A DNA stretch of 64,000 nt from Tenrec ecaudatus (GCF_050624435.1 NC_134530.1:145740721-145804720); one strand, 5' to 3'. Shown: positions 34,520 to 47,571, counted from the stretch's first letter. The notes: generated by a model from the letters alone, not told the origin. A program made the numbers and translations.

Positions 34520-35315
34520 GGACTGTTCGGTATGCCTTTTCTATCCTTGCTTACATTTTTTGCTTTGATGTCTTTTGCAGAGCTAGGTCCTTTCAGAGGT
34601 TTGTCTTTTTAAGGAATTCTTGATCTTTGGATCTTGGTATTGATGGTTGATCGTTTTGAGTTTTTTTTTCATTCTGGTTTGATTCTTGTGCACTTTGGGC
34701 TGGCGTTTCCCACATAGAACTCCTCACTTTCATCAGTTTTTCTTCAGTTTCATCCTCCTCAAAATCTTTGTGGTCACAATCATCATCATCTTCAGCAGCA
34801 GCAAGTTTGATTTTTTTTCCCCCTGTGGAAACTTGTTATCACTTGTAGGCGCAGATCAATTTCCTGATGCACTTAAAAGTTTAACATCCTCTTCATCATC
34901 AGACCCTGAATCTTCCTCCACCGCTGTAAATTCTGCCCACTCGTCTGCACAGCCCCAGAGCCACACTTCAAGCACGGCCACTGGGGGTGTGAATTCAGAG
35001 CCTCCAAGGGGGCTGTTGCCCGTACAGACTTTTTGAAAGGGCCTTTAATTTGGATGCCTTCACAATTCACTGCCTCTGCTTCAACAACTGTGCCTAAATC
35101 GACCGTTCTTAAAATAACAGGTGCTCAATTGCATCATCATCCACCCTATAGTAATCTTTCCCAGCTTTTAGTTCACAACCAAAAAGATCGTTTTGGGGCT
35201 CAGGGGCCTCATGTCCATTCCCATCAAATCTTCCATGAGGTGATGACACGTACTTTCGTGAGAGAAATGGAGACTGGAGATAAACCACCACTGCTACTGA
35301 AGATAGCCACACGAG
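34520..35315 (-). pseudogene. NPM1: NPM1 (nucleophosmin) processed pseudogene
   Basis: Reading the minus strand, 5' UTR-like sequence precedes an ATG at 35236 followed by LFGCELKA-KDY, matching the nucleophosmin core start. After a stop and the loss of about ten codons comes MNCEGIQIK and then LKCGSGAVQTSGQ, again core domain. Next come the acidic tract and ETPAQSAQESNQN-like linker in a shifted frame, and GPSSAKDIKAK near 34560. Several frameshifts and stops break it, and the C-terminal nucleolar segment and normal 3' UTR were not found. NPM1 is a histone chaperone and ribosome-assembly protein with many processed pseudogenes in mammals. Introns are absent, supporting retroposition, though no clean poly(A) or target duplication was located. 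Confidence 0.88.
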
Positions 35316-35427
35316 ATGGAATCACACCGGGGCTGTTACCGAGCATTTTAAATTTTACTCTGGAGTTCCCTGGTACTTTTTCTTCAGACGCCAGAGTCAC
35401 TATCTCACATGTGCCAAGTACCAGCTG

Positions 35428-35790
35428 TGTGTTGTTGCTAGGCGCCCTGGTGTCAGTTCTGACTCATGGTGCCCCGAAGAACAGCAGAACACCACGCCCA
35501 TCCTTGCCATGCCAATTGCTATCTCGTCACTGTGGCAGTCCATGGCATCAAGGGTCTTCCTCTTTTTTGATGCTCTTTTACTTTATTAAGTATGATGTGC
35601 CTTCCCAGGCACTGATCTCTCCTGGTGACAGGTCCAAAGTACGTGAGACAAAGGCTCACCGTCCTCATTTCCAAGGAGCATCTGGCTGTACTTGTCCCAA
35701 GACAGATTTGTTTGTTCTTCCAGCAGCCGTGCCACTTTCAGAATCGCTCACAAGTACCACAGTGCAAAGGTACCAGCTATTCTACCCTGG
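35428..35790 (-). mobile_element. RTE-type LINE 3' part, antisense
   Basis: GTTGTTGCTAGGCGCCCTGG and CTGTGGCAGTCCATGGCATC, then AGTATGATGTGCCTTCCCAG, GGTCCAAAGTACGTGAGACA and CCAAGACAGATTTGTTTGTT. This is the complement of the 3' end seen in sense at 26.3 and 61.7 kb. Confidence 0.85.
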
Positions 35791-36426
35791 AAAAGTTTAC
35801 TCACTTCTCTGTGACTAGTTTCCTCTTGTTGCATGGGGTAAGCATGGTGGATATATCTCATAAAGTTGGTTTCAGAACCAAATGAGTAAATGTGGGTAAA
35901 ACTCTTGGAATGGGAAGTCATTAAGAGTTTCTGGACAGAAGATTGGCCTTATTCCTTAAAGATGAATGAGGCAGGTCTGTCCTCTCAGAGTTTGCATCTT
36001 TGGGGAAAATATCATAGTGAAACCCATGGGGACTGCAGTTTGATGGGATTGCCTTATTTATCCAGTCTTCCAAGTTTTCTACCTTCAGTAGGGTATATAC
36101 CATGCTGTTAGAGAAAAATATTTTTGTTTCCCTTTTCTGAAAAGTTTCTGCGTGTGCAGGTTCCAGTTTTTGCAGGGCTCACTGTAAATATGGAGGCACT
36201 GGGATTCAGATAAGCACAGGAGTGTCTAAGAACACGAAGAAATATGCATTCCAGCCTGAGGAAGGAAGTCCAATTTCCAGGAGGCAGGACTAGGATATAA
36301 AATTAAATGTAAAAACCATACCTAATCTTGAAAAATATATAGGCTACACTCATAAGAAAATGACAATAAGCAAAATTTTTTAAATAAAAATTTTTAAATG
36401 TCTTCTCAGCATTACTTAGGGTTCTG
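35791..36426. other. Unassigned sequence
   Basis: No gene or repeat recognised. Confidence 0.4.
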
Positions 36427-36612
36427 ACCAACCAATCAACCACTTGCTGTTGAGTCCATTTTGATCGGCATAGGTTTCATAGGGTTTTCAATGGTGGTGG
36501 TCATTCAGAAGCAGCTCATCAGTCTTGTCTTCCAAGGTGCTGTAGGTAGATTTGAACTACCAACCTCCTAGTTTATAACTGAGTGCTTTTTACTATGTGT
36601 GCCACCAAGAGA
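36427..36612 (-). repeat. AfroSINE, old variant
   Basis: CTTGCTGTTGAGTCC, CATAGGTTTCATAGGGTTTT, GAAGCAGCTCATCAG, CTTCCAAGGTGCTG, ending GTGTGCCACCAAGAG. Confidence 0.85.
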
Positions 36613-36837
36613 TGTCTTGGCCAACCAATAGGAATGCCAATTTCCTTGGCAAGAATCTGCTTAATAAATAGCTGTTGAACAAATGAATTCATGCATGAAA
36701 GAATGAATCCCCAAGACAAGCTCTACAGCACCAGCTTGAGAAGCTGTCAGTATGTCTTCATGGAACTTAACGATTGTCTTCACACCTTAATTGTACTGAG
36801 GGAGTTCCTAGTCTCCATGGTCATCCATTTAATAGGA

Positions 36838-37060
36838 ACAGCTTTTGTTTATTGAGCATTTTCTCTGTGTCAGATATTATGCTAAGTGTTCTACAAGAAC
36901 TAATTCAGATCAGCATCAGCAGTAATCCTTTGAACTAGATATTACTACCACTAGATATTGCTTAATAGTTGAAGAACAGGTGTAGAGATATTAAGAAACG
37001 TTCCCAAAGTTAGACACCAGCTAACTGGAAAGAATACCTTGCTATTACTGCTAACTTGCT
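36838..37060 (+). repeat. MIR
   Basis: TTTATTGAGCATTTTCTCTG, ATTATGCTAAGTGTTCTACA, ATCCTTTGAACTAGATATTA and the AAGAAACGTTCCCAAAGTTA core. Confidence 0.7.
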
Positions 37061-37096
37061 ATTAATTGGTATTGTTCTCGTGCCTTAGGCTGGTGA

Positions 37097-37883
37097 CAAC
37101 CAAACAAAACCCCTTGCCAGTGAGTGGATTCTGACTTGTGACGATCCCACTCCTTTTAGGGTAGAAGTGCCCCATTGGCATTTATTGTCTGTAAACTTGG
37201 TGAAAACAGTTCACTGCCTTTTCTTCCACAGGGCTGTGTACGGGCTAAAGCCATCACGTTTTAGGTCAGTAGTTGAGTGCAACCTGTTTGTGTCGCCCAG
37301 GGAGTTCTCAGGCTGGTATCTTATTACTAATTCATACTCAGGTGGGAGCCTTATCTCTAGATCCCTCCACATGAGTCCACCTGCACTTGCTGTGGCATCT
37401 TCCACAGAACTGAGAAACCTTCTACTGCGCACAGTTTTTCATGATGCCTGCATAGCGATGCTCTGTGGTTGAGGAAGACAAGGCTGTCTTCTCCCTTAAA
37501 GATTATAGTTTTGGAAACCCGCTCTGAGTCACAAGTTGGTGACTGTGGGTTTGGTTTATTGTCAGGGTGATCTGTACCCAAGCCAGAAACCTTATCATTG
37601 AATTGATGCCAACTTGTAGCAACCCCGTAGAACAGAGTAGAACTGCCCTCTGAGGTTTAGAGCAGACTGGAATCCTAAAAGGAGCCATGTTGGTGTAGTG
37701 CTTATATGATGGGCTGCAATCCTCATGGTCAGTGGTTTGAAACCACCAGTTGTTCCCAGGGAGAAAGACTGGGCTTCCTACTCTCGTAAACAGTCACAGT
37801 CTCAGAAACCCCAAGAGTGGCTGGCCTTTCTATTATCAGATGAGCGCTTAATGCTGTGTCACCAGGGCTCCTGGTGGAGGATG
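37097..37883. repeat. Cluster of AfroSINE fragments in alternating orientation
   Basis: Pieces: minus 37097-37175, plus about 37473-37560, minus 37579-37672, plus 37681-37825, and a minus head end about 37840-37883 (GTCACCAGGGCTCC). Recognisable motifs include AACAGAGTAGAACTGCC and GGGAGAAAGACTGGGCTTCC. Repeated insertion into one another is the simplest reading. Confidence 0.7.
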
Positions 37884-39060
37884 CGTGCTGCTCCCCAAAT
37901 ATCAACGCAATCTGTGTGTTTCCCACTTTGTTCTAAGCTGAGCAATTCCTAGAAGTGGATTTTCTCTCTACTCTTCCTCCACGGGCGGAGATTCATTATG
38001 GTAGTGTCCCAACAGTGTACGTTCTCAGAGATAGCGACAACTCCCCGCATGTCATGGAGACAATAATACCTTAATGTTGAAAATGAGAGGTCTTTCTGGA
38101 AGAAAGGGCTGAGCACATGACTCCATGACTCATCGCTGCCGGGGGAGAAGAGGAGGGCACAGGTCGTGCAGGGCTTTGCAGTTCATCAAAGATTGGCAGG
38201 TATTTTTTTACCTTCAGTTAGAAATTTAAAGCACCTGATTTATAGGGAAGATCTATAAAGTTAACGAGTAAAATCTCTGTAAGCCTATAAACAAAGCTTA
38301 CTAATCAAACCTGTTAGCTAAGCTTCTAAATGTACTGAGCAGACAAAGCATAGCCAAGTCAGCTAATGAACACATTTCCCCCCCAAATTCTAATCCTGTA
38401 TTCATGTCTACATTACGTCTCTGTGTGTATGTGTGCTGTTTTTCAGAGCTGCACATTTTTTCTCATCCAAAATTATTCAGTCCTGTGACTTCAATAACAG
38501 AAATTTCAGAACTGAGGTTTGGTCTGTGGCTCACGAGGGAAGCACAGTCTAGCACATCCATTCCAGGATCATTCTAGATGAGCTGTACATGAATAAGTTG
38601 GATCCTCTTACAGTAAGAAGGCAACTCAGTCCCACATTATTTTTTGCCATCTAGTGAATCCTCTATTACTGTTTTGATTTTGGAAGCAGTACCTTTTAAT
38701 AGCACTTTAACCAAGATAACACCTACAAGAATTTTAATCAATTAATTTTCATCTTCATGCCAGAATTCGAATCAACTGTTTCAAATGGGAATTCTCTTCT
38801 TACCTCAATTGCAATGAACTCTGTTTGCTGCCTGCTGATCTTCTGCATCATCTTGGTATCACTGCATCTGATCCATCTTGTTAATCATCCTTCTCGGTCA
38901 TTTACTGGCGGAGAGTAAAATTGTAGAACTTCAAGTCCAAAGGTCAGTCAGAGAAGCATTTACATGTGGAGAAATTAGCACCTGGAGAACTTAAAGCCTG
39001 CTGGTCAAGAAGCACAGAGTCAGAATCCTGGAGACGGCTTTTTAACCCCTCTGGCCAGTC
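37884..39060. other. Unassigned sequence
   Basis: No gene or repeat recognised in about 1.2 kb. Confidence 0.4.
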
Positions 39061-39420
39061 TGAGGAAACTGTATTAATTTCCTAGTGCCACGGCAATCGC
39101 AATGCAAGTGGGTGGCTTGAACAAACAGTAATTTATTTCGGGAGTTCAGGAGTCTAGAAGATGGAATTCAGTGAACTGATTCTACAAAAGGATCTCTGTC
39201 CATTTGGGGGAAAGAACCTTGTCTCAGCTCCTGGAGGCCCTACGTTCCTTGGTTCCGTGATAATTCTCACATAGCGTCTGTCCCTATGTGTGCTCGCTGG
39301 TGTCTGTGTCTGGGGTGTTTTCTGTATAACCCAGAAGGGATTAGGTGAAGGTACACATGACACCGAAAGAGTCCTTTCACAACAACAGCAAGGAAAAATG
39401 ATTCTCAAATGAGATTACAG
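39061..39420 (+). repeat. Ancient mammalian repeat remnant
   Basis: TTAATTTCCTAGTGCCACGG and GGTGGCTTGAACAAACAGTA, then ATTTATTTCGGGAGTTCAGG, a pattern common in mammalian genomes. A weaker copy lies at 25565-25660. The family name is not certain to me. Confidence 0.5.
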
Positions 39421-42400
39421 GTATGGAAGTTGAGATTCCAACACATACATGTGGGGAAGCACAATTTCATCTATGAAAAAAGAGATCTAGCTGAGAGCTA
39501 AATCTTCACTTATTTATTTATTTATTCCTGGTTTTGTTGCTGATGTTCTGCTTCACGTGCAGAGAGAGTAGTGAGCACTCAGCATGGGGCTCGTGCCAGA
39601 GATCAGTCTCTACTCACGCTGCCACGCACACTGTGATAACGAAGTCCAAGGAGGTACAGCCCCCGTGCCTTTCTTCCTTCCCAACTCTGCCCAGCTCAGG
39701 CACGAACAGTGCCGAACAATTTTGTTACACAGAAGCACTGTCTACTAAGAGACCAGGACATGCAGGAGAAGGACGTGTGAAGAAAGGGCCTGGGTCTCCG
39801 TGGGCAGGACTCTAAAAAGAAGAGCGACAGGTGGTTGGTAGAGAGGCTGGAGGCAGGATTGGCACCATCCTCACACCCACGCCCCTACCTGGGTCTCAGG
39901 ATCTGTTCTCCCTTTCTTCCCCTTTGGCTTCTGCAGAGAATATTGTTTTGTTTCATGTGTCCTGTATGGAGGCACATAGATGTGTTTATGTACATAGAAA
40001 CATTCACAGAGATGCTTGCATGTCTATGTAATAATAGATCTCAAATTAACACCCGGCTATAAAATGACTACCACAGGGTAGAGGCACAGCAAGCTCAGTA
40101 CCCTCAGGGAGTTTGCCCTCTTGGAATTATTGGAGCCTCAGGTAGTTGCCTCTCTTGGTTTCTTAGTGCTTCCATAACACAAATCCCACTGGATGTCTTT
40201 AAAGAACAGATTTTTAAAAATAGTTCTAGGGTCTATAAGTTTAAACCAGCGTCTTGGCTGTGCATTACTTTTTTGGTCTTTCATCTAGTTTCTCGTGTCT
40301 TCCCGAAATTATTCTTTTTGTTTTGTTTTACTTTGCTTTTCTGGCTTCTTCTGCTTGTATCTTTCTGTGCATATTCTTCCTTAAAAAAATAAGATTACTT
40401 AGATGTTTGTAGCTTTAGGACTCACCGTATCTTTGTCTCATCTTATTAATGTAAACATAAAATAATAATCTAAAGGGATACAGGTGTTAGGACTATAACA
40501 CATATTTTTAGGAAATACAATTCAATCCATAACAATGCCTTTATCAGACTTCTTTAAGAGTCAAAAGGGCTCCAGCCTACTTCATCATTTCTCCACCTCA
40601 TGCACTAACAAGTCTCTCTCTATGCTGTTAGAGGTACCGTCTCAGCAGGCAGAGGCATTTTCACACGCTGTATAAGTTTAGAGTTCTGAAAATATCCAAA
40701 TGTCAAAGGAGATGTCAAATGTGAAAATGTTTTGCATAATTTGGATTATTGAACCCATAGCATTTCTTTGTCTTCTGATGAGTATACTTAATAGAGCCCA
40801 CTGGCATCCTTGCAGTGGAGAGGAAGCAGAATATAGTAGTCATCAGCATGTGTTGGACCACATGAGAGGTATGAGGGCTAAAGAGCCTTCAAACAAATAC
40901 ATGAGAAAACAGACGCATCAGGTTCCCAGAGTGAATGAGGTTATGTTATGTGATTAAAAACTGCTTTCTTTTGCTTTTGCTTTCTACCCTTATTTGACCC
41001 AGGAAATGAAATGCAAATTGGTATTCATTCTATTGGCCCGGATACCAGCTTCCTTCTCATTGCAAAGCTGAAAGTACTGGTTGCCCTAGCAACAGAGGCC
41101 TGCTTGCAGGAAGCATAAGTGGTGAACCTTGTTTACCCGCTTGTTCTGGGGATGAGTGCAACAGACACCGCAGCACTAACCAGAGGAAATTGCCTGTTCT
41201 CTACGACCACTGTGGGGCTTCCTGCCAGAGCACCTGATAAGCCAGTTCATGAGCGTGGCCTTCCCCTCCAGCCTTTTCATAGGAGGAAGACGGGAGGGTT
41301 TGCAAATGCCTTACGCTTCCAATCCAAGCTCCATCCTGTTGGAGTCTGGTAAACAGAAGGTAGGCAACAAGTGGCCTGACATTGAGTCTGGAATGTTTCC
41401 TTTTAAATCCAGACTCCGCCACTGGAAAGCCACCTGGCTCCTTCCCTGGACGTATGGCCCCCCTGACTGTGCGAGGCCATCCATTGAAAATGTTTTCCTC
41501 TCCTTCCTTGGGATCATTCCTTAGGACCTCTCCTTTTGCATAACCAGCAGAAGCTCAACTACGCTCCTTATTTAATTTTCCCGAGCAATGGACTTCTCTT
41601 TGTGTCAGATTTTGTCTGCTAGACCAGTCCCAAGGCTCTAACTTTTCAGAACTAACTGGCAATCTAATTTTTGTTGTTGTTACATTTTTTTTCACTTAAA
41701 AAACGAAATTCTCCAGGAGGAATTCTGTCTATATCAACAGGACTCTGAAGAAGTAAACCAATTCTTTTTGGTTCTTCCAGGCTCAGTTATGGCCTGCAAA
41801 GTAACACCTGAATTGTTAAGATGTGAGGCAACTAGAACCCTAACCAGAGTGAAAAATATTTCAGGTTGAAGCTGTGCTAGAGAGTCAATCTTCCTCTTAG
41901 AAAACAGGGCAGCATGGTCATTGCAGAGCGACAAACTGAGCCTTAGACAACGGGGCCAGCGCAAAGATGGCGGCTGGCCATGCCCCTCTGAAAGCATGCT
42001 CGTCTCCACAGCCTGGGATAACCCAGTCTCCCACAGCAGGCTCCCGACACGGGTCACTACACCTCTTTGGAGTCTCCTAGTCCAGGGCATTGACTCCCGA
42101 TTTCCCCCATTCCAGTAGTGTTCTAGAAATAATATAAAATTAAAAACCAAAACGCTTAAAGCAACAACAACACAAAAACCAACATAAAAAATTGGGTTTG
42201 TTCCAGTTTCACTTGACTGGACTATGCCATGGCTAAAGCAATTTGCATCAATTGAAAGCCCTAAATAAAATGCTTTGTTTAGTTTTCTCAGTTATATATC
42301 AGGTTTCACTCCACACGTCCTTTCTTAAGATGCCGTAACTGGCACAAGACAGCCAAAATAGGCGCACCGTGTTGGGCACAGACTTCACTGGTTTCCAGGA

Positions 42401-42667
42401 CGCTGCTCCCCTCACAGCTCATTGTTTGTGACCTGAAACCATGACGCCCACCCGTGTTCCTTTACACACTTCTTTCAACCAGCTTATTTGTGAAGTCTTT
42501 CATAACCACAGTGCTAACTTGTCAACATCATGACAGCGTCGTGCTTATTATCTTGTTCACCCCAACCCCAGTAATAGGCACATTGAAAAGGGGAAGTAGG
42601 AGCTTTGTGTTGCAATAAAATTCAAATTAAGTCATTATAATTGGCCAACACTAACCATGCCACCGTA
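39421..42667. other. Long stretch without recognised genes
   Basis: Mostly single-copy-looking DNA. Open frames up to 138 codons (for example 42150-41734, minus) have no features of known families. About 40150-40260 is another short copy of the repeat at 39061. No chitinase-like exon, which human synteny would suggest near DENND2D, was recognised. Confidence 0.4.
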
Positions 42668-42758
42668 GGAGCCTTTGTGGTATAGTGGTTAAGAGTGGGG
42701 CTGCTAGCCACAAGGTCAACAGTTCTAAACCACCAGCAACTCTTCAGGATAAAGATAA
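42668..42758 (+). repeat. AfroSINE 5' half, interrupted
   Basis: AGGAGCCTTTGTGGTATAGT and GGTTAAGAGTGGGGCTGCTA through AGGATAAAGATAAG. The element stops where a dispersed repeat begins at 42762. Confidence 0.85.
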
Positions 42759-42761
42759 GTG

Positions 42762-43930
42762 TGTTAGGAGGGTTCTCCAGAGAAACAAAACCAGGATACT
42801 TATGATTATATATATATATAGCTAGGTTTGTACAGCAAGAAGGAATATAACAGCTAACACCGCAGAACAAAGGGTTCAGATCAACTCACTTTCATGGAAT
42901 AGTTAATATCCTGGAAGCCCTTCAACTCAACTCACTTGGGCTGCCAGGTCCAAGGTCAAGGAAGCAAACAGGGGAGTCTTCCCTCAGGCAAGACAGGCAG
43001 AGTCTGCCACCAGGCACCAGACAGCAGGGTGGGGCAGCAACATTCAGTAGCACCTGAGCTTAGCAAAGCAGGCCTGATTTGATCTCAATCGGCTTTGTTC
43101 CCAATTGAGATGCATGGAGACAGAACCCACCAGCCTCGTGCTCAAGTGATGTACACACCAGCACAAAGGTGAAGCAGGTCTGGAAGCAGCCTCAAGCTCC
43201 AGTGACACGATCCATGGGTTGACTTGGCCACAGGTAGTGTAGCACACAGGTTGAAGAAGAGAACTAACTAAAGCAGCAGCACGCTGGTCCGATCACCAGG
43301 GTAATGCTACTCATTTAGAGGCTGGGCAGAGAATCACTTCTCTGAAAGGATCTCAGTACAGAAAACTGCACAGCTTAACAATGCAGTCACCGACACAGTA
43401 CCATTTGATTAAAAACGTACAAGAGAGAAGTATTGGAGAATATGGCCCCTAGAAGATAAACACTGGAAGATCTCCTCAGCAACTTCTGGAGAGATTCCAT
43501 TATGAGGGATATTCTGCACTTCTTAGCAGTGAGAAATTCAACTTAAAAGCTAAGTAGACCCCAGACTCTTAAAGTGGGAAAGCAGTAATACATGTTGACA
43601 GACCTTCCCCCTGGTAGTTACATAATTTCTTGTCAACTTGAAAATATACAAAAGTGTAGGAGTGGAGTTTAGCCTGTCAATCAAGTCTGGGGCCTCCCCA
43701 CCAAACTTTGCCTTTCTCTTTGCCTTCACCTTTCTGATGGCTGACCCTGAGTGATGCCAGAGCCACTGTCATTGGATTCACGTGACTTTGCACCCACCGG
43801 CCTGTGATCTTCATGCATTCTGCATCATTTCATGTGGCTTCACAAGTCTGAAGAAGGACTTGTAGACTAGTATTGGACTTAGCAACTTGAGTTGGACTGG
43901 GCTGGGTTGTTTTCCTGAAAACATTTCCCC
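42762..43930. repeat. Unclassified dispersed repeat, two copies head to head or one composite
   Basis: 42762-42900 is the minus form (GGGTTCTCCAGAGAAACAAA then a TATATATA tract). 43655-43930 is the plus form (GGAGTTTAGCCTGTCAATCA, TTGGACTGGGCTGGGTTGTT). The middle is unassigned and may belong to the same unit. Confidence 0.5.
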
Positions 43931-43944
43931 AGAAAATGGGAACT

Positions 43945-45180
43945 AAAAATTTCAAAACATTTTCTTTCTACTTGAGCCCTTAGTATAAGCTCATTTCCCA
44001 TGTCCCCCACCCTCCCTCCCTCTTGAACCCTTGGGAATTTATAATTTATTTTCATGTCTTACACCAACCACTGTCTCCCTTCACCCTCTCTTCTGTTGTC
44101 TATCCCCCTGGAATGGGGTTATATGTAGATCATTGTGATCAGTTTTCCCTTTCTCCCCCAACCTTCCCCTCCTGGTATTGCTACTCTCATTATTGGTCCT
44201 GAGGGGTTTATCTGTCCTGGATTTCCCGTGTTTCCAGCCCTTATCTGTAGCTATGTAGATGCTCTGGTCTAGACAGATTTGTAAGGAAGAATTGGGGTCA
44301 TGATAGTGGGGGTGGGGGTGGAGGTAGGAAGCATTAAAAACTAGAGGAAAGTTGTATTTTTTTTGTATTTTAATCATTTTATTGGGGGTTCATACAGCTT
44401 TTATCATAATCCATCCATCCATCCATCTATAAGTGTCAAGCACATTTATACATTTGTTGCCATCATCATTTTCAAAATATTTTCTTTCTACATGAGCCCT
44501 TGGCATCAGCTTCCCCCCCCCCCTCCCTCATGAACCCTTGATAATTTATAATTATTATTTTGTCATGTCTTCCACTGACCAAGGTCTCCCTTCACCCACT
44601 TTTCTGTTGTCAATCCCCCTGGGAAGGGGTTATATGTACATTATTGTGATCGGTTCCCCCTATGTCCCCCACCTTCCCCTTCCCCTCCTGGTATAGCTAC
44701 TCTCAATATTGGTCCTGAGAGGTTTATCTGTCCTGGATTCCTTGTATTTCTAGATCTTATCTGTACTCATGTAGATACTCTGACATAGCCAGAGAAAGTT
44801 GTATGTTTTATCAGTGCTATATTGCACCCTGACTGGCTCGTCTCTTCCTGTAAGGGGACGTACAATTGTCTACAAATGGGCTTTGGGTCTACACTATGCA
44901 CTTCCTCTCCTTCACATTGATATGATTTTTGTTCTGGGTCTTTGATGCCTGATACCTGAATCCATTGACACCTCATGATCACACAGGCTGGCATGCTTCT
45001 TTCATGTGGGCTTTGTTCCTTCTCAGCCAGAGAAGATGGCAGCTTGCTTATCTTTAAGCCTTTAAGACCCCAGATGCTATATCTTTTGATAGCTGGACAC
45101 CATCAGCTTTCTTCACCACGTTTGCTCATGCACCCATTTTGTCTTCAGTGATCGTGTCAGGAAGGTGAGAATCACAGAAT
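43945..45180 (-). mobile_element. LINE-1 3' UTR, antisense, hit by a second LINE-1
   Basis: The outer copy spans 43945-44357 and 44794-45180. The inner copy (44358-44793) begins with a T-run and TCATTTTATTGGGGGTTCAT. The inner copy is flanked by GAAAGTTGTAT at 44347-44357 and 44794-44804, a target duplication. Confidence 0.85.
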
Positions 45181-47230
45181 GAGCAGGCTACAATATTAAC
45201 AAGCAGAAATCCTTTTGATTCACATATACCAATGAAGAGAGCACTGAAAAAGACACCAAGAAATCAATACCATTCACAGCAGCCACACTGAAATCCCTAT
45301 GAGTAAACCTAATCAAAGAAGCAAAAGATGTGTACAAAGAAAATTACCAAAAGAGATCTACACAAATAGAAGAATATTCCATGTTCATGGATAGGAAGAC
45401 TTCATATTGTGAAAATGTCAATATTACCTAAAGCAATCTACAAGTGCAATGTAATTCTGATCCAAATCCCAACATCATTCTTTGAGGAAATGGAAAAAAA
45501 TAATTGCCAGCTTCGTGTGCTCTCAGGTCATGTAATTTTCAAATCCAAGCAATGAAGCCTACCAATCACCTATGAACCATATATCACCCCTTTTATATGT
45601 ACATCTCAAAAGCCATTTCGACAGAGGAGACCTCATCTAAGTTGGGGTCAGTTTTCAACATCACGGAGAGAGTGAAGACCATTCAATTGCTGCTATACAA
45701 CATTGTGGTAAGGTCACCCCAAACCAACAGACACTCCTACAGGAGTGATAAGTAAACCTTACTGGAAATTCAAGTTAAGATAGCGGAAGAGGGACATGTA
45801 TGTCTCTGAGAAGACCATTATATTACTGTTGGTGGGTAAATTGGGATGAGCAGCTTCTTATGTGGGAAAAACATTTAACGATACTTATATAGAACCCAAG
45901 GAGAGAATATCCAGGGGCAATGCTTCTAGTGGACTCTTTTGACCTAGTTTCCATCTAGTCCTTGGTGACCCGGGCTGTGTGCCATAGACCACTGGGGCTT
46001 TAGACTCTGTCCTTTCAACATCATTCATAGCACAGCATCATTCATAGGTGATACCAGAAGGATTCCATGTAGAACCACACTAAATGAACTGGGCTTTGCC
46101 TCAGAATCACCCATAGCTGATTTATGGAACTCATATACTCCCTTTGACTTAATGCTTTGATGGACTAGTATGAGAAAAAACTGATGACAGCTATCCCAAG
46201 GTTACAGAATTTTTGGTATTTGGTTCAGATCCCTTACCTTGAAGGTATTGAATGAACAGTGGTCTGGAGCTACCATATATTTACTATTTAAAATTCCCTC
46301 CGTACTTTCTTTTGACATGTATTAATCTTGTAGACATGATCCTTCCTTTGTGAATGAGCATTATTGGAAATTTTCCCCTTTCACTAAGCCCCATTTTTTT
46401 CTCCTAAATAGCATCAAGTCACTAAGATTTTATTCTGTAAAAGTCAATAACTTATGTATTGCAGTCTGAAGTTGGCCTATACGTTTATAATTTTTTCTCA
46501 TTAAATTCTATATGCTTGGCTAAATAAATGACACTGTCAATAGAATTATCTTAAGCTCTAGGGGGATGGTTTCTAATGTTCTCTGTCTCTAAAATGGATC
46601 AGAGACAGAGATAAACAATGGATTTTGTTGTTTCCACTTAATTCTAACTCCAATCTAAGGACAATTAGTTCTTAAGACATGGCCCTACTTGATGCTCACT
46701 CTCACGAAGAGATCACTGAAGATTTGAGCACTGTAGCAAAGTGCGTTTGAAGAAACCAGGTGGTGCCAAACTATCAGAAAGCATAGCATCTGAGGTCTTA
46801 CAGGCTTTTTTCAAAACAAGAAACCATCTAAGTGAGGTATCAACTAAGTCCATATGGAAGAAGCACTCTGGCCTGTGTGATCCAACTACTGTGAATATTC
46901 AAATACTTATCAGAAGAAGGGAATGGTATCAGAGCTTAAATTGTGAACGCCTAGTTTTCAGAAGGCGATGGATGAGAGTGGAAGCCCCAAATCCGTTTGC
47001 AAGGTCCCACACGCACTAAACTTCTGGGGATCCCTTAACCATAGTCGAGCGTTGTGAACAGCCCTGCTGTCAGACAGAGGGCATTGTAGAGTGGATTATG
47101 GCAGATGCAGTTAAGTTAAAATGTAACACCCTATTGTTTGATCTCCCTTTTACCAATTTTTAAGGTGTCTAAGTTTTCGATATTTTCTGCTCTCTGATAT
47201 TTTTCTATGTTTTGTCTAGATATTGTTTTT
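45181..47230 (+). mobile_element. Older LINE-1, sense, ORF2 end and 3' UTR
   Basis: 45181-45530 is sense ORF2 3' sequence (TTCACAGCAGCCACACTGAA, TACCTAAAGCAATCTACAAG). 46700-47130 is 3' UTR (AGCATCTGAGGTCTTACAGG, CTTAACCATAGTCGAGCGTT). The middle is poorly recognisable. The element appears to continue at 49936-50205. Confidence 0.65.
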
Positions 47231-47294
47231 TTAAAGTATATCCCCTACAGGTTCTTCATAAGAAGTGTAAGTAGGTAAGACACAGAAAAGTGGG

Positions 47295-47440
47295 CAGGGT
47301 GGCTGGGTGGTTAAGCACTTGTCTGCTAACTGAAAGGTCAGCAGTTCAGCCTCACCATCTGCTGTAAAGATACAGTACTGGAGACTCTGAGGGCCATCGC
47401 TGACTATATGGTCAAAGATGATTTGGAATCAAATCAATAG
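47295..47440 (+). repeat. AfroSINE
   Basis: TGGCTGGGTGGTTAAGCACT, TGCTAACTGAAAGGTCAGCA, ACTGGAGACTCTGAGGGCC. Shortened internally. Confidence 0.75.
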
Positions 47441-47571
47441 TGACAGGTCATACTAAGGGTAAGGTACCTATTCATACTAGCCACAGGATTATCAACATAC
47501 AAATGCTAAGTGACAAATGAACAGTACTGATTGTTACGTAGAGTAGGGTGCTGTTTTCATCAGAGATAAAT

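Noticed and set aside
35033-35818. 261-codon plus-strand frame
   Set aside because: It runs antisense through the NPM1 pseudogene and into an RTE fragment; a chance opening across two unrelated elements.
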